Source: Actinomycetota bacterium (GTDB taxonomy: Bacteria > Actinomycetota > Thermoleophilia > Gaiellales > Gaiellaceae). Taken from it: a stretch of 10,489 nt of DNA. The position numbers were made by a program, and so were the translations under genes. The notes under the pieces were generated by a model, which saw only the letters and a list, made by a program, of their open reading frames with translations, was not told where the DNA came from and did no database searches. This document shows positions 1 to 6,125 of this stretch, piece by piece (the stretch's first letter is position 1; every line of letters begins with the position of its first letter). The DNA lies in assembly GCA_013813345.1 (NCBI GenBank), contig JACCRW010000290.1, positions 1 to 10,489 of the forward strand, given 5' to 3'.

Positions 1-374
1 AGGCCGGCGTAGAGCGGCAGAACCTCGAGCCAGCGACTCAGGTCTCGCTCGCGCTCGACGAGCTCGCGCAGGCGCGTCCCCGCGTCTGCCATCAGCATGA
101 AGCCGCGCTCCAGGTCGACCGCATGGAGCGCCGGCACACAGTCGGGCCGGCGTTCGGCGAGCAGCGCAACGAGCGCCGCCTCGTACCGGAGCGCGGGCGC
201 GTTCGCCTTGAAGTAGACATCGCCGCGTTCGGTCGGCACCCGCAGCACAGTCGCCCACGGCTGGATGTGATGCTGGTCGGTCTCGCCCACGATGTCCAGG
301 CCGAGCCGAGCCACCTGCTCGCCGATCCACTCGTGCGCCTCGGCTAGCCAGAGCGGATCCGTCCAGGCCGACAC
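1..374 (-). CDS. Aminoglycoside phosphotransferase-like kinase, N-terminal part
   Basis: The gene is read leftward from a GTG at 374-372 and runs off the left edge, leaving about 124 residues of a family that is usually about 300 long. The reading frame has features of the N lobe of an APH/choline-kinase fold: VYFKA at residues 53-57 with K56 as the likely ATP-binding lysine, then RYEAAL (63-68) with E65 as the candidate salt-bridge glutamate, and LMADAG (94-99) matching the hinge between lobes. The catalytic HxD loop would lie beyond the edge and cannot be checked. An AGGA seven bases upstream of the GTG supports this start. Substrate is unknown: this family includes antibiotic, sugar and small-alcohol kinases, and the context does not favour a resistance role. 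It diverges from the small membrane-peptide gene at 457. Confidence 0.75.
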   Translation of the reverse strand, partial: MSAWTDPLWLAEAHEWIGEQVARLGLDIVGETDQHHIQPWATVLRVPTERGDVYFKANAPALRYEAALVALLAERRPDCVPALHAVDLERGFMLMADAGTRLRELVERERDLSRWLEVLPLYAG

Positions 375-445
375 GCCGCGATCCTACGATCTGACGCCGC
401 GCCGGGCCTCCCTGCCCTGCCGGAGTAGACTCGGAAGGAAGCCAA

Positions 446-451
446 AGGAGG
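446..451 (+). promoter_or_regulatory. Strong Shine-Dalgarno site for the 49-aa peptide
   Basis: AGGAGG ends five bases before the ATG at 457. It is the best ribosome binding site in the window and the main reason to accept the short gene and to place its start at 457 rather than further upstream in the same open frame. Confidence 0.8.
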
Positions 452-456
452 CATCG

Positions 457-606
457 ATGCGAGATTGGATCGCGATCCTGATCCTCTACGTCCTCGCTCT
501 GGGGTTGTTCCGCGTGCTCGGCGGGCTCGGATCCGCTGCCGAGGCGTTTCGGCGCTGGGGCGGGCATAGCTCGGGAACCCGCGTCAACCCCGGGTCGAGC
601 AGCTAG
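457..606 (+). CDS. Small single-pass membrane peptide (49 aa), unknown function
   Basis: This is a 49-residue peptide with one hydrophobic helix at about residues 5-24 (WIAILILYVLALGLFRVLGG). An amphipathic stretch with AEAFRRW follows, then a short polar tail rich in Ser, Gly and Asn. The near-perfect AGGAGG five bases upstream of ATG 457 makes translation likely. The open frame continues upstream to 292 without a stop, but that part has no good start signal and overlaps the divergent kinase gene. I do not recognise a family. Such peptides are often anchored in the membrane with a cytoplasmic C terminus, which is inference here. The frameshifted split-barrel gene begins 4 bp after its stop, so the two may share a transcript. 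Confidence 0.6.
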   Translation: MRDWIAILILYVLALGLFRVLGGLGSAAEAFRRWGGHSSGTRVNPGSSS

Positions 607-610
607 GCCA

Positions 611-1029
611 GTGAGCGTCCTGCATCCCGAAGCCCGGGCCGTGCTCGAGTCGGACGCGCTCGCGCATCTCGTGACGCTGAACAAGGACGGGAGCCCGCAG
701 TGAGCTGCATCTGGGTCGGGCTCGACGGCGACACGCTCGTGGGGGCGCATCTTTCCTGGCAGCAGAAGCTCCGCAACATCGAGCGCGATCCGCGCGTGAC
801 GCTCACTTTCGAGGCGCCCGGCGCGAACGCGGTCGGGATGCGCCACTACCTCGTCGTCCACGGGACCGCCCGGATCGAGACGGGTGGCGCGCCGGAGCAC
901 CTCCGCGAGCTCGCCCAGGTCTACGTCGGACCGAGAACCGACTTCCCGCCGATGCCCGATCCGCCGCCCGGCTACCGCACGCGGATCACGATCGAGCGGA
1001 TCGGCGGCCTGGGCCCCTGGGCCGAGTAA
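611..1029 (+). pseudogene. PPOX/F420-type split-barrel protein, broken by a one-base frameshift
   Basis: Two adjacent frames together give one pyridoxamine-5'-phosphate-oxidase-like split-barrel protein of about 139 residues, the normal length for small F420- or flavin-binding members. From GTG 611 the first frame gives 30 residues ending in LVTLNKDGSPQ and then TGA at 701-703. The -1 frame continues from 700 with VSCIWVGLDGDTL, then KLRNIERDPRVTLTFE and RHYLVVHGTARIE. In the family the motif reads on as GSPQ-VS.xWV, so exactly one base is missing at the junction. Possible explanations are a real inactivating deletion, a sequencing or assembly error, or two polypeptides made by reinitiation, since the stop and a GTG overlap as GTGA at 700-703. 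No slippery heptamer is present, so programmed frameshifting is unlikely. The stop at 1027-1029 lies 3 bp from the end of the convergent flippase gene. Confidence 0.72.
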
Positions 1030-1032
1030 TGC

Positions 1033-2034
1033 TCAGGCGCGCGAGGGCTGGCTCTCGGGCGGCGGTTCCGGCTCGCTCTCGACGTGTGCCGGTCGAGCGC
1101 GGATCAGGAGCACGCCGACGAGCAGCAGCGCCGCCTCGACGACGGTGATCGCGAGCCGGTTGAGGACAATTGCGCCGAGCGCGACACCCTCCACTGCGAC
1201 GGCGAGCAGCAGCCCGTAGACCGAGGCCTCGCGGACGCCGAGCCCCGACGGCGCGAAGATCGCGAGCACCGCGACGATCGCGCCGATCGCGCTCGCCCCG
1301 CCGAGGAACGGGATCGACGCGAGCGCCGGATCGCCTCCGACCGAGCGGAGCAGGAAGAAGAGCGCGAGGCCACCGAGCGGCCAGGTGCAAGCGTAGAAGC
1401 CGAGCAGCGTGATCGCCTGTCGAGCAGGCAGACCCGGCACCTCGTGCGCGCCGAAGGGCCGGAGCAGCCGCGAGGCGACCGCACGGAAGATCGGCGGATA
1501 GAGCAACACGGCGACAAGGACGCCGAAGGCGGCGATCGGCAGTAGCGGCGCGTCGACGCCATCCACGAACGCCAGTCCGACCACGAAGACGCCGACGCCT
1601 GCCACGGCCGAGAGACCCGCTTCGAGCAGCACCGATGCGAGGATCAGGGGCGTATCGCGAACACCGAGCCGGCGCAGCGCGACCACGCGGGCCGCGGGCG
1701 TCCAGACTCCGCCCGGGACGTACTTCGCGAGCATCGAGAGCATCTCCGCTTGGAGGGCGACGCGGTACGGGATCCGGATTCCGTAGGCGACGAGGATCCG
1801 CATCCAGCCGAGGATGAAGACGAGGTAATAGGCGGCGAGAACCGTAAGCGCGAGCGCGAGGTCGACGAGGTCGGCGTGGCGCAGGCGCGGGCCGGCGTCC
1901 GCCCAGACGTCTCGCAGCGCCCAGCCGAGCGCACCGAGGAAGACTGCGAGGGCGGTCAGCTCGAGCGCGACCACGAGTCGCCTGTTCGCGGTGAGCGGGG
2001 CGATCCAGCTACGAAGACGGGCCACCACGCTCAA
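1033..2034 (-). CDS. Flippase-like integral membrane protein (lysylphosphatidylglycerol synthase TM / UPF0104 family)
   Basis: This is a 333-residue polytopic membrane protein with about eight hydrophobic segments, for example near residues 21-41, 57-83, 129-157, 163-180, 208-229, 248-262, 272-296 and 298-312. Two family hallmarks are visible: KYVPGGVW at 104-111, and PSGLGVREAS at 262-271 after an aliphatic helix. The family includes the flippase half of MprF and stand-alone proteins thought to move lipids or lipid-linked sugars across the membrane. No synthase domain is fused here, so the substrate is unknown. The C terminus is a cytosolic-looking acidic, proline-rich tail (EPEPPPESQ). The start is a TTG at 2034-2032 without a clear Shine-Dalgarno; a GTG two codons later is an alternative. 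Its entire upstream gap is occupied by the inverted-repeat element 2044-2212, so its promoter must lie within that element or upstream of it. Confidence 0.85.
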   Translation of the reverse strand: MSVVARLRSWIAPLTANRRLVVALELTALAVFLGALGWALRDVWADAGPRLRHADLVDLALALTVLAAYYLVFILGWMRILVAYGIRIPYRVALQAEMLSMLAKYVPGGVWTPAARVVALRRLGVRDTPLILASVLLEAGLSAVAGVGVFVVGLAFVDGVDAPLLPIAAFGVLVAVLLYPPIFRAVASRLLRPFGAHEVPGLPARQAITLLGFYACTWPLGGLALFFLLRSVGGDPALASIPFLGGASAIGAIVAVLAIFAPSGLGVREASVYGLLLAVAVEGVALGAIVLNRLAITVVEAALLLVGVLLIRARPAHVESEPEPPPESQPSRA

Positions 2035-2043
2035 GCGTACTTT

Positions 2044-2212
2044 TAAGAGCCTCTAACACATTGAAAACTGTGCCGCCGGAGCGCGCTGGGCGGCGCGAGG
2101 CGGCGTCCTCAGTCGCGCCGATATGACCTGCATATCGGCGCTCCCTGCGTCCTTGCCTCGCACCACCCATCGCACCCCCGTCGACGAGACCTCATTGTGT
2201 TAGAGGCTCTTA
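2044..2212. mobile_element. 169-bp inverted-repeat element, MITE-like
   Basis: A perfect 17-bp inverted repeat bounds this stretch: TAAGAGCCTCTAACACA at 2044-2060 and its exact reverse complement at 2196-2212. The 135-bp interior has no convincing gene. It holds a 6-bp stem (2072-2077 with 2089-2094) and a perfect 11-bp hairpin (2115-2125 with 2131-2141). Both outer ends begin with TA, as expected if the element entered a TA target in the manner of IS630/mariner elements. No longer flanking duplication is seen. The right repeat encodes the last codons of the methyltransferase gene (AAG AGC CTC TAA), and the left repeat ends 9 bp from the flippase start. A related 13-bp sequence occurs alone at 8068-8080. 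The structure is seen directly; classification as a transposable element is inference. A structured regulatory RNA or intergenic repeat unit is the main alternative. Confidence 0.55.
2115..2141. repeat. Perfect 11-bp hairpin inside the inverted-repeat element
   Basis: GCGCCGATATG at 2115-2125 is followed by a five-base loop (ACCTG) and the exact reverse complement CATATCGGCGC at 2131-2141. No T-tract follows on either strand, so it is not a typical intrinsic terminator. It sits roughly midway between the terminal repeats and may be the core fold of the element, or a protein-binding palindrome. Confidence 0.75.
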
Positions 2213-2808
2213 GCGAGCAGGCGAAAGACGCCGCCGCGGGGCAGCTCGGCCGCAGGCGTCTCGGTCACCCGCCAGCGCGCCCTGGCTCCGTCGAGGAACG
2301 CGCGCAGCGCCGGCCGCCCTGGATCGGCGAGAAGCGCCTCCTTGCCGAGCCGCGGCAGGAGCGCGAGCAACGGCTCGACGTTGCGCCGCTCGTAGAGCAC
2401 GTCCGCGGCGAGTACGAGCTGCCACGGCCCGCGCTCGGCCAGCTTGTCGGCGTTCGTCCAGGCAGCGAGAGCCGTCTCCAGCTCGGCGCCGTTCCGCTCT
2501 GCGTTTCCCCGCGCGAACACGAGCGCAGCCGGCGACCAATCGCTCGCGAGCACCTGCGCGCCGTCGAGCGCGGCTGCGATCGAGGGCAGCGCGAGCCCGC
2601 AGCCGAGCTCGAGCACAGACTTGCCCCGCAGCGGTCGACCGGCGACGACCCGGGCGAGGGCCACCCCGCTCGGCCAGAGCTCGGCCCAGTAGGGGAGAAA
2701 CTCCTCGTGCTCGAACGCCTCCTCGTCGATCAGCTCGACGGGGTCGGGCGGGTGCACGATCGTCAGCGTCCGCCCGGCGAGCTCGACCGTCGTCTCGACT
2801 ACGTCCAC
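2200..2808 (-). CDS. Class I SAM-dependent methyltransferase (Methyltransf_16 / protein-lysine methyltransferase-like)
   Basis: This is a 202-residue protein with a Rossmann-type methyltransferase core. FLPYWAELWPSG (37-48) is typical of the family that includes nicotinamide N-methyltransferase-like and ETFB-lysine methyltransferase-like enzymes. Motif I is VLELGCGLALPS (65-76), the acidic residue that would hold the SAM ribose is D90 in LASDWS, and LAADVLYE (133-140) is the motif-IV region. Substrate cannot be read from the sequence; a protein or small-molecule N-methyl acceptor is possible. The start is GTG at 2808-2806 with no strong ribosome binding site. The last codons, Lys-Ser-Leu-stop, are exactly the right terminal repeat of the 2044-2212 element, so the C terminus may have been altered by its insertion. 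The gene diverges from the aldo/keto reductase gene across 17 bp. Confidence 0.82.
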   Translation of the reverse strand: MDVVETTVELAGRTLTIVHPPDPVELIDEEAFEHEEFLPYWAELWPSGVALARVVAGRPLRGKSVLELGCGLALPSIAAALDGAQVLASDWSPAALVFARGNAERNGAELETALAAWTNADKLAERGPWQLVLAADVLYERRNVEPLLALLPRLGKEALLADPGRPALRAFLDGARARWRVTETPAAELPRGGVFRLLAKSL

Positions 2809-2825
2809 GTCGATAGTCTCGCCGG

Positions 2826-3776
2826 ATGCGCTACCGCCGCCTCGGCTCGAGCGACCTCGAGGTCTCGGAGATCGCGCTCGGCTCCTGGCTGACCTACGGC
2901 GACGGCGGCGGCGTCGAGCACGATCAGGCCGCAGCGTGCATCGAGCGCGCCTTCGAGCTCGGGATCAACTTCATCGATACTGCCAACGTCTACGCGGCCG
3001 GCGGCGCAGAGGACCTCCTCGGCGAGCTGCTCGCGAAGCGGCCGCGCGAGTCGTACGTGCTGGCGACGAAGCTCTACTTCCCGATGTCGGACACCGATCG
3101 CGGCCTCTCGCGCGAGCAGGTCTTCAAGCAGCTCGACGCCTCGCTCGCCCGGCTGCGCACCGATTACGTCGACCTCTACCAGTGCCACCGCTACGACAAG
3201 GAGACGCCGCTCGAGGAGACGATGGAGGCGCTTACCGAGGTCGTGCGGCAGGGCAAGGCACGCTACCTCGGCTTCAGCGAGTGGACCGCGGAGCAGATCC
3301 AGGCGGCGCTCGACCTCCCCGACGTAGAGAGGTTCGTCTCGAGCCAGCCGCAGTACTCGCTCCTCTGGCGAGAGCCGGAGCGCGAGGTGATCCCACTCTC
3401 CGCGGCGAACGGGATCTCCCAGATCGTCTGGTCGCCGCTCGCGCAGGGCGTCCTGACCGGGAAGTACGAGCCGGGGAGCGCCCCGCCTCCCGATTCGCGG
3501 GCTGCCTCCGAGCAGATGGGCGGGATGATCGATCGCTTTATGGGCGACGACGTGCTCGAGGCGGTGCAACGGCTGCGGCCCATCGCTGACGGGCTCGCGA
3601 TCACCCTTGCGCAGCTCGCCCTCGCCTGGGTGTTACGCGAGCCGAACGTGGCCGCGGCGATCGTCGGCGCCTCCCGGCCCGAGCAGGTCGAGGCGAACGC
3701 AGCGGCCTCCGGGATCGAGCTCGACGACGAGACACTCCGCGCGATCGACGACGCCCTCGCGGGCATCGCCGGCTAG
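2826..3776 (+). CDS. Aldo/keto reductase (Kv-beta / YghZ-like)
   Basis: This 316-residue cytosolic (beta/alpha)8-barrel oxidoreductase has the usual family length. The catalytic tetrad is complete: D51 and Y56 in FIDTANVY, K82 in LATKLYF, and H121 in LYQCHRYD. Further hallmarks are the substrate-barrel strand GKARYLGFSEW (143-153), QPQYSLL (174-180), and the nicotinamide-cofactor segments WSPLAQGVLTGKY (202-214) and IVGASRPEQVEAN near the C terminus. These enzymes reduce aldehydes or ketones, usually with NADPH; the physiological substrate is not evident. ATG 2826 fits the conserved N terminus (MRYRRLGSSDLEVSEIALGS). It lies only 17 bp from the divergent methyltransferase start, so the two promoters must overlap each other or the coding regions, and leaderless transcripts are plausible. 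Its stop overlaps the end of the convergent permease gene by 4 bp. Confidence 0.93.
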   Translation: MRYRRLGSSDLEVSEIALGSWLTYGDGGGVEHDQAAACIERAFELGINFIDTANVYAAGGAEDLLGELLAKRPRESYVLATKLYFPMSDTDRGLSREQVFKQLDASLARLRTDYVDLYQCHRYDKETPLEETMEALTEVVRQGKARYLGFSEWTAEQIQAALDLPDVERFVSSQPQYSLLWREPEREVIPLSAANGISQIVWSPLAQGVLTGKYEPGSAPPPDSRAASEQMGGMIDRFMGDDVLEAVQRLRPIADGLAITLAQLALAWVLREPNVAAAIVGASRPEQVEANAAASGIELDDETLRAIDDALAGIAG

Positions 3777-4450
3777 GCGAGCCGCTTCTCGAGGTACGCA
3801 GCCAGCCGCGTCAGCGGGAACGAGAGCAGGAAGAAGAGGACGGCGACGCCGGCGAAGATCTCGAACGCGTGGATCTCGCCGAGCCCGATCGGCGGAATCG
3901 CGGAGAGCCGCTCGTTCTGGCGCTCGCCCGCCTCGAGGATCTCCAGGCCGCCGATCACCTGGGCGAGCGTCGAGTTCTGGATGATGTTCACGAGCAGGCT
4001 GACGAACGGCGGCAGGAGGCGGCGGAGCGCCTGCGGCAGGATCACGAACCGGTGCCGGCCGACCCAGCCGAAGCCGAGCGCCGACGATGCCTCGTGCTGC
4101 TCGTTCGGGATCGACTGCACGGCGCCCCGCGTAGCCTCGGCCACCTGTGCGCTCCCCCAGAGGACGAGCGCGATCGAAGCGGCCGTGAGCGGCCCGAACT
4201 CGAGGCTGGGCGCCGCGGACGGCAACCCGAAGTAGACGATGAACACCGTGACGAGGATCGGGAGGCCGCGGAAGACCTCGATGTAGAGCCGGATCAGCGA
4301 CCGGAGCGGCAGAAACCGTATCGTCATCAGCGTCCCGAAGACGACTCCGATCAGCGCGCTCCCGACGACGGCGATCGCCGACACGCGCAGGGTTCCGGGC
4401 AGGCCCTCCAGGAGGATGTAGCGCGCGACCGGCTCGATCCACTCGGGCAT
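3773..4450 (-). CDS. Polar amino-acid ABC transporter permease 2 (GluD/GlnP-HisM type)
   Basis: This 225-residue inner-membrane subunit is the second of two permeases of the importer encoded in 3773-6958. Hydrophobic segments lie near residues 20-44, 64-80, 87-106, 146-166 and 193-213. VFRGLPILVTVFIVYFGLP (59-77) is the region typical of the polar amino-acid permease family. The EAA loop that docks on the ATPase begins at E120 and runs to about 141 (EASSALGFGWVGRHRFVILP). Translation is probably coupled to the preceding permease: its stop and this start abut as TAGATG, and a GGAG lies nine bases before the ATG. It is the last gene of the operon and overlaps the convergent aldo/keto reductase stop by 4 bp, leaving no room for a conventional terminator between them. 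Confidence 0.93.
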   Translation of the reverse strand: MPEWIEPVARYILLEGLPGTLRVSAIAVVGSALIGVVFGTLMTIRFLPLRSLIRLYIEVFRGLPILVTVFIVYFGLPSAAPSLEFGPLTAASIALVLWGSAQVAEATRGAVQSIPNEQHEASSALGFGWVGRHRFVILPQALRRLLPPFVSLLVNIIQNSTLAQVIGGLEILEAGERQNERLSAIPPIGLGEIHAFEIFAGVAVLFFLLSFPLTRLAAYLEKRLA

Positions 4451-5125
4451 CTAGCGTGACTCCGGGAGGGCGAGGCGCGACTCGAGCAGGCGGATCAGCG
4501 CCGACAGCGACCAGACGAGCGTCAGGTAGACGACGGCGAGCATCGTCAGCGACTCGGTGGTCTGCAGCGTCAGGTTGCTGATGTTGAGCGAGGTCGTCGT
4601 CAGCTCGGCGTAGCCGATCACGTACATCAGCGAGGTGTTCTTCAGGACGGAGATGTAGGTGTTGATCGACGAGGGGAGCGCGATCCGACCGCCGATCGGC
4701 AGCGTCACGTTCAGGAACGTCGAGAACGGCGCGAAGCCGAGGGCGTAGCCCGCCTCCCGGTAGCGGTACGCCACCGCCTGGAAGCCGGCACGGAAGTTCT
4801 CGCTGTTGAACGCGCCGCCCCAGATCATCACCGAGAGCCACGCGACGGTGAACTGGTCGAACACGATCCCGAGCTGCGGCAGCGCGTAGAAGATGAAGAA
4901 GATCTGAACGAGGATCGGCGTGTTCCGGATCACCTCGACGTAGATCGCGGTGAGCTGGCTCACGACCGGGATCCGGTGGGCGCGTGCGGCGCCGAGCACG
5001 AGGCCGATCACAAAGGCGCCCGCGATTGCGAATGCGGACACCTTGAGGGTGTTGAGGAGCCCGTCGAGCAGCTCCTCCTGATTGTCGGAGACGAACGCCC
5101 AGAGGTCGTAGGTGGCGAGGATCAA
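4451..5125 (-). CDS. Polar amino-acid ABC transporter permease 1 (GluC/HisQ type)
   Basis: This 224-residue inner-membrane subunit of the importer is likely to form a heterodimeric channel with permease 2. Hydrophobic segments lie near residues 27-49, 68-85, 92-107, 155-175 and 193-213. VEVIRNTPILVQIFFIFYALP (63-83, family-typical) precedes the EAA loop at about 124-143 (EAGYALGFAPFSTFLNVTLP). The only usable start is the TTG at 5125-5123; no ATG or GTG precedes it in frame, and the next GTG would delete the first 28 residues. No Shine-Dalgarno is seen at the usual distance. A strong hairpin at 5141-5174 lies 15 bases upstream. The weak start and the hairpin could both hold permease output below that of the binding protein. 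Its stop abuts the next permease start. Confidence 0.92.
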   Translation of the reverse strand: MILATYDLWAFVSDNQEELLDGLLNTLKVSAFAIAGAFVIGLVLGAARAHRIPVVSQLTAIYVEVIRNTPILVQIFFIFYALPQLGIVFDQFTVAWLSVMIWGGAFNSENFRAGFQAVAYRYREAGYALGFAPFSTFLNVTLPIGGRIALPSSINTYISVLKNTSLMYVIGYAELTTTSLNISNLTLQTTESLTMLAVVYLTLVWSLSALIRLLESRLALPESR

Positions 5126-5140
5126 CGGCCGAGAGAAGAC

Positions 5141-5174
5141 GAGGAAGCGACCGCGTGTTCGCGGCCGCTTCCTC
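5141..5174 (-). terminator. Hairpin between binding-protein and permease genes (attenuator or RNA-stability element)
   Basis: Two 15-base arms, 5141-5155 (GAGGAAGCGACCGCG) and 5160-5174, pair with a single mismatch around a 4-base loop. Read on the minus strand it lies 27 bases after the binding-protein stop and 15 bases before the permease TTG, and is followed by a pyrimidine-rich but not U-rich run. In ABC importers a hairpin at this place commonly protects or partly terminates the message so that binding protein exceeds permease. The structure is seen; the role is inferred. Confidence 0.6.
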
Positions 5175-5201
5175 TGATCGTGTCGATCCCGCCGCCCGCT
5201 G

Positions 5202-6125
5202 CTAGCAAACGGTGTCCGCGCTCGGAGAGCCCGGCGCCGCGTACGCGAACGTGTTGTTCGGCCGGAGGATGCTCTTCGAGAAGCCGGCGACGAAGCGCGT
5301 CGGCACGTTGTTGCGGAGGATCGCCATGAACGTGTCCTTCTTCCGCATCAGCTCGAGCCGGGAGTCGACCCACCGCTTCAGAGCGACGTTCCCCTGCTTG
5401 ATCCCGATCCCGTACGGGAGCGCGAGGAACAGGTCGTCGGTGAGCTTCGCCGACCGGTCCGCGGCGGCGACGCCGACGAGCACCGTGTCGTCCCACATGA
5501 GCGCGTCCGACCGGCCCTGGTTGAACGCGAGGAGCGCGTTCGTGAAGCTGTCCGTCACGGTCACCTCGGTGCTCGTGTGGCAGCGCCTCATCCACCGGTC
5601 GTAGATCGAGCCGCTCGTGGTCGACACCTTCCTGCCCTTGATGTCGGCGATCGACTGCACCGGCCCGTCGTTCTTCACGAGCAGACGGCCCGTGGCCCTG
5701 TAGTAGGCGCGCGAGAAGTCGATCCGCGTATCGCGGTCGGCGGTGTAGGTGAAGGTCGAGATCACCAGGTCGACCCGGTTCGTGGTCAGGAGCGGCTCGC
5801 GCGCCGGTGTGGGCGCGCACGTGAACGAGACTCGCTGCTCGCGCCCGAACGCGTAGCGAGCGAACCACCTGGCGATCTCGACGTCGAAGCCTGCGTTCTT
5901 GCCCCGCACGTCGATGTAGCCGAACGGCGGCGCGTCGCACTTGACCCCGACGTTGAACCGCTTCCGCGACGCGATCTCCGCGGGTAGCTTCGGCAGCGGC
6001 GCCGCCACGTCTGCCTTCGTCGCGGTGGTGGGGCCGGTCGACGCCGTGGGCTGGGCGAGACCGAGTGCGGCTGTGACCACGGCGATCAGGCCGACCCCGG
6101 CCGTGGCCAGGATGATCCTCTTCAT
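5202..6125 (-). CDS. Polar amino-acid ABC transporter substrate-binding protein (SBP_bac_3, GluB-like)
   Basis: This 307-residue exported binding protein delivers an amino acid, probably glutamate, glutamine or aspartate by operon resemblance, to the permeases. Residues 1-24 form a signal peptide (KR, then a hydrophobic core, then LGLA before Q25). No lipobox cysteine is present, so it is unlike typical lipoprotein binding proteins of Gram-positive bacteria. A Thr/Ala/Pro linker follows to about residue 50, then the two-lobe fold starting at RFNVGVKCDAPPFGY (56-70) with NAGFDVEIARWFA (77-89), RVDLVISTFTYTADRDTRIDFS (117-138) and a hinge region near LLVKNDG (148-154). It has four cysteines (63, 103, 182, 307), the last being the C-terminal residue, so one or two disulfides are possible. 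The ATG overlaps the ATPase stop as ATGA, with GGAG seven bases upstream. Confidence 0.93.
   Translation of the reverse strand: MKRIILATAGVGLIAVVTAALGLAQPTASTGPTTATKADVAAPLPKLPAEIASRKRFNVGVKCDAPPFGYIDVRGKNAGFDVEIARWFARYAFGREQRVSFTCAPTPAREPLLTTNRVDLVISTFTYTADRDTRIDFSRAYYRATGRLLVKNDGPVQSIADIKGRKVSTTSGSIYDRWMRRCHTSTEVTVTDSFTNALLAFNQGRSDALMWDDTVLVGVAAADRSAKLTDDLFLALPYGIGIKQGNVALKRWVDSRLELMRKKDTFMAILRNNVPTRFVAGFSKSILRPNNTFAYAAPGSPSADTVC

Noticed and set aside
426..431. TAGACT as a -10 box for the 49-aa peptide gene
   Set aside because: It matches only four of six positions and there is no acceptable -35 sequence 16-18 bases upstream.
691..703. Programmed ribosomal frameshift in the split-barrel gene
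   Set aside because: No slippery heptamer is present, and re-pairing of the P-site tRNA from CAG to GCA would not be tolerated; deletion or sequence error is simpler.
2113..2199. 28-codon minus-strand open frame inside the inverted-repeat element
   Set aside because: It is Arg/Cys-rich, has no ribosome binding site, and is made largely from the hairpin arms, so it is unlikely to be translated.
3633..4841. 402-residue minus-strand open frame across both permease genes
   Set aside because: It is an Arg/Pro/Asp-rich shadow of the two permease genes, which have full family motifs in their own frames.
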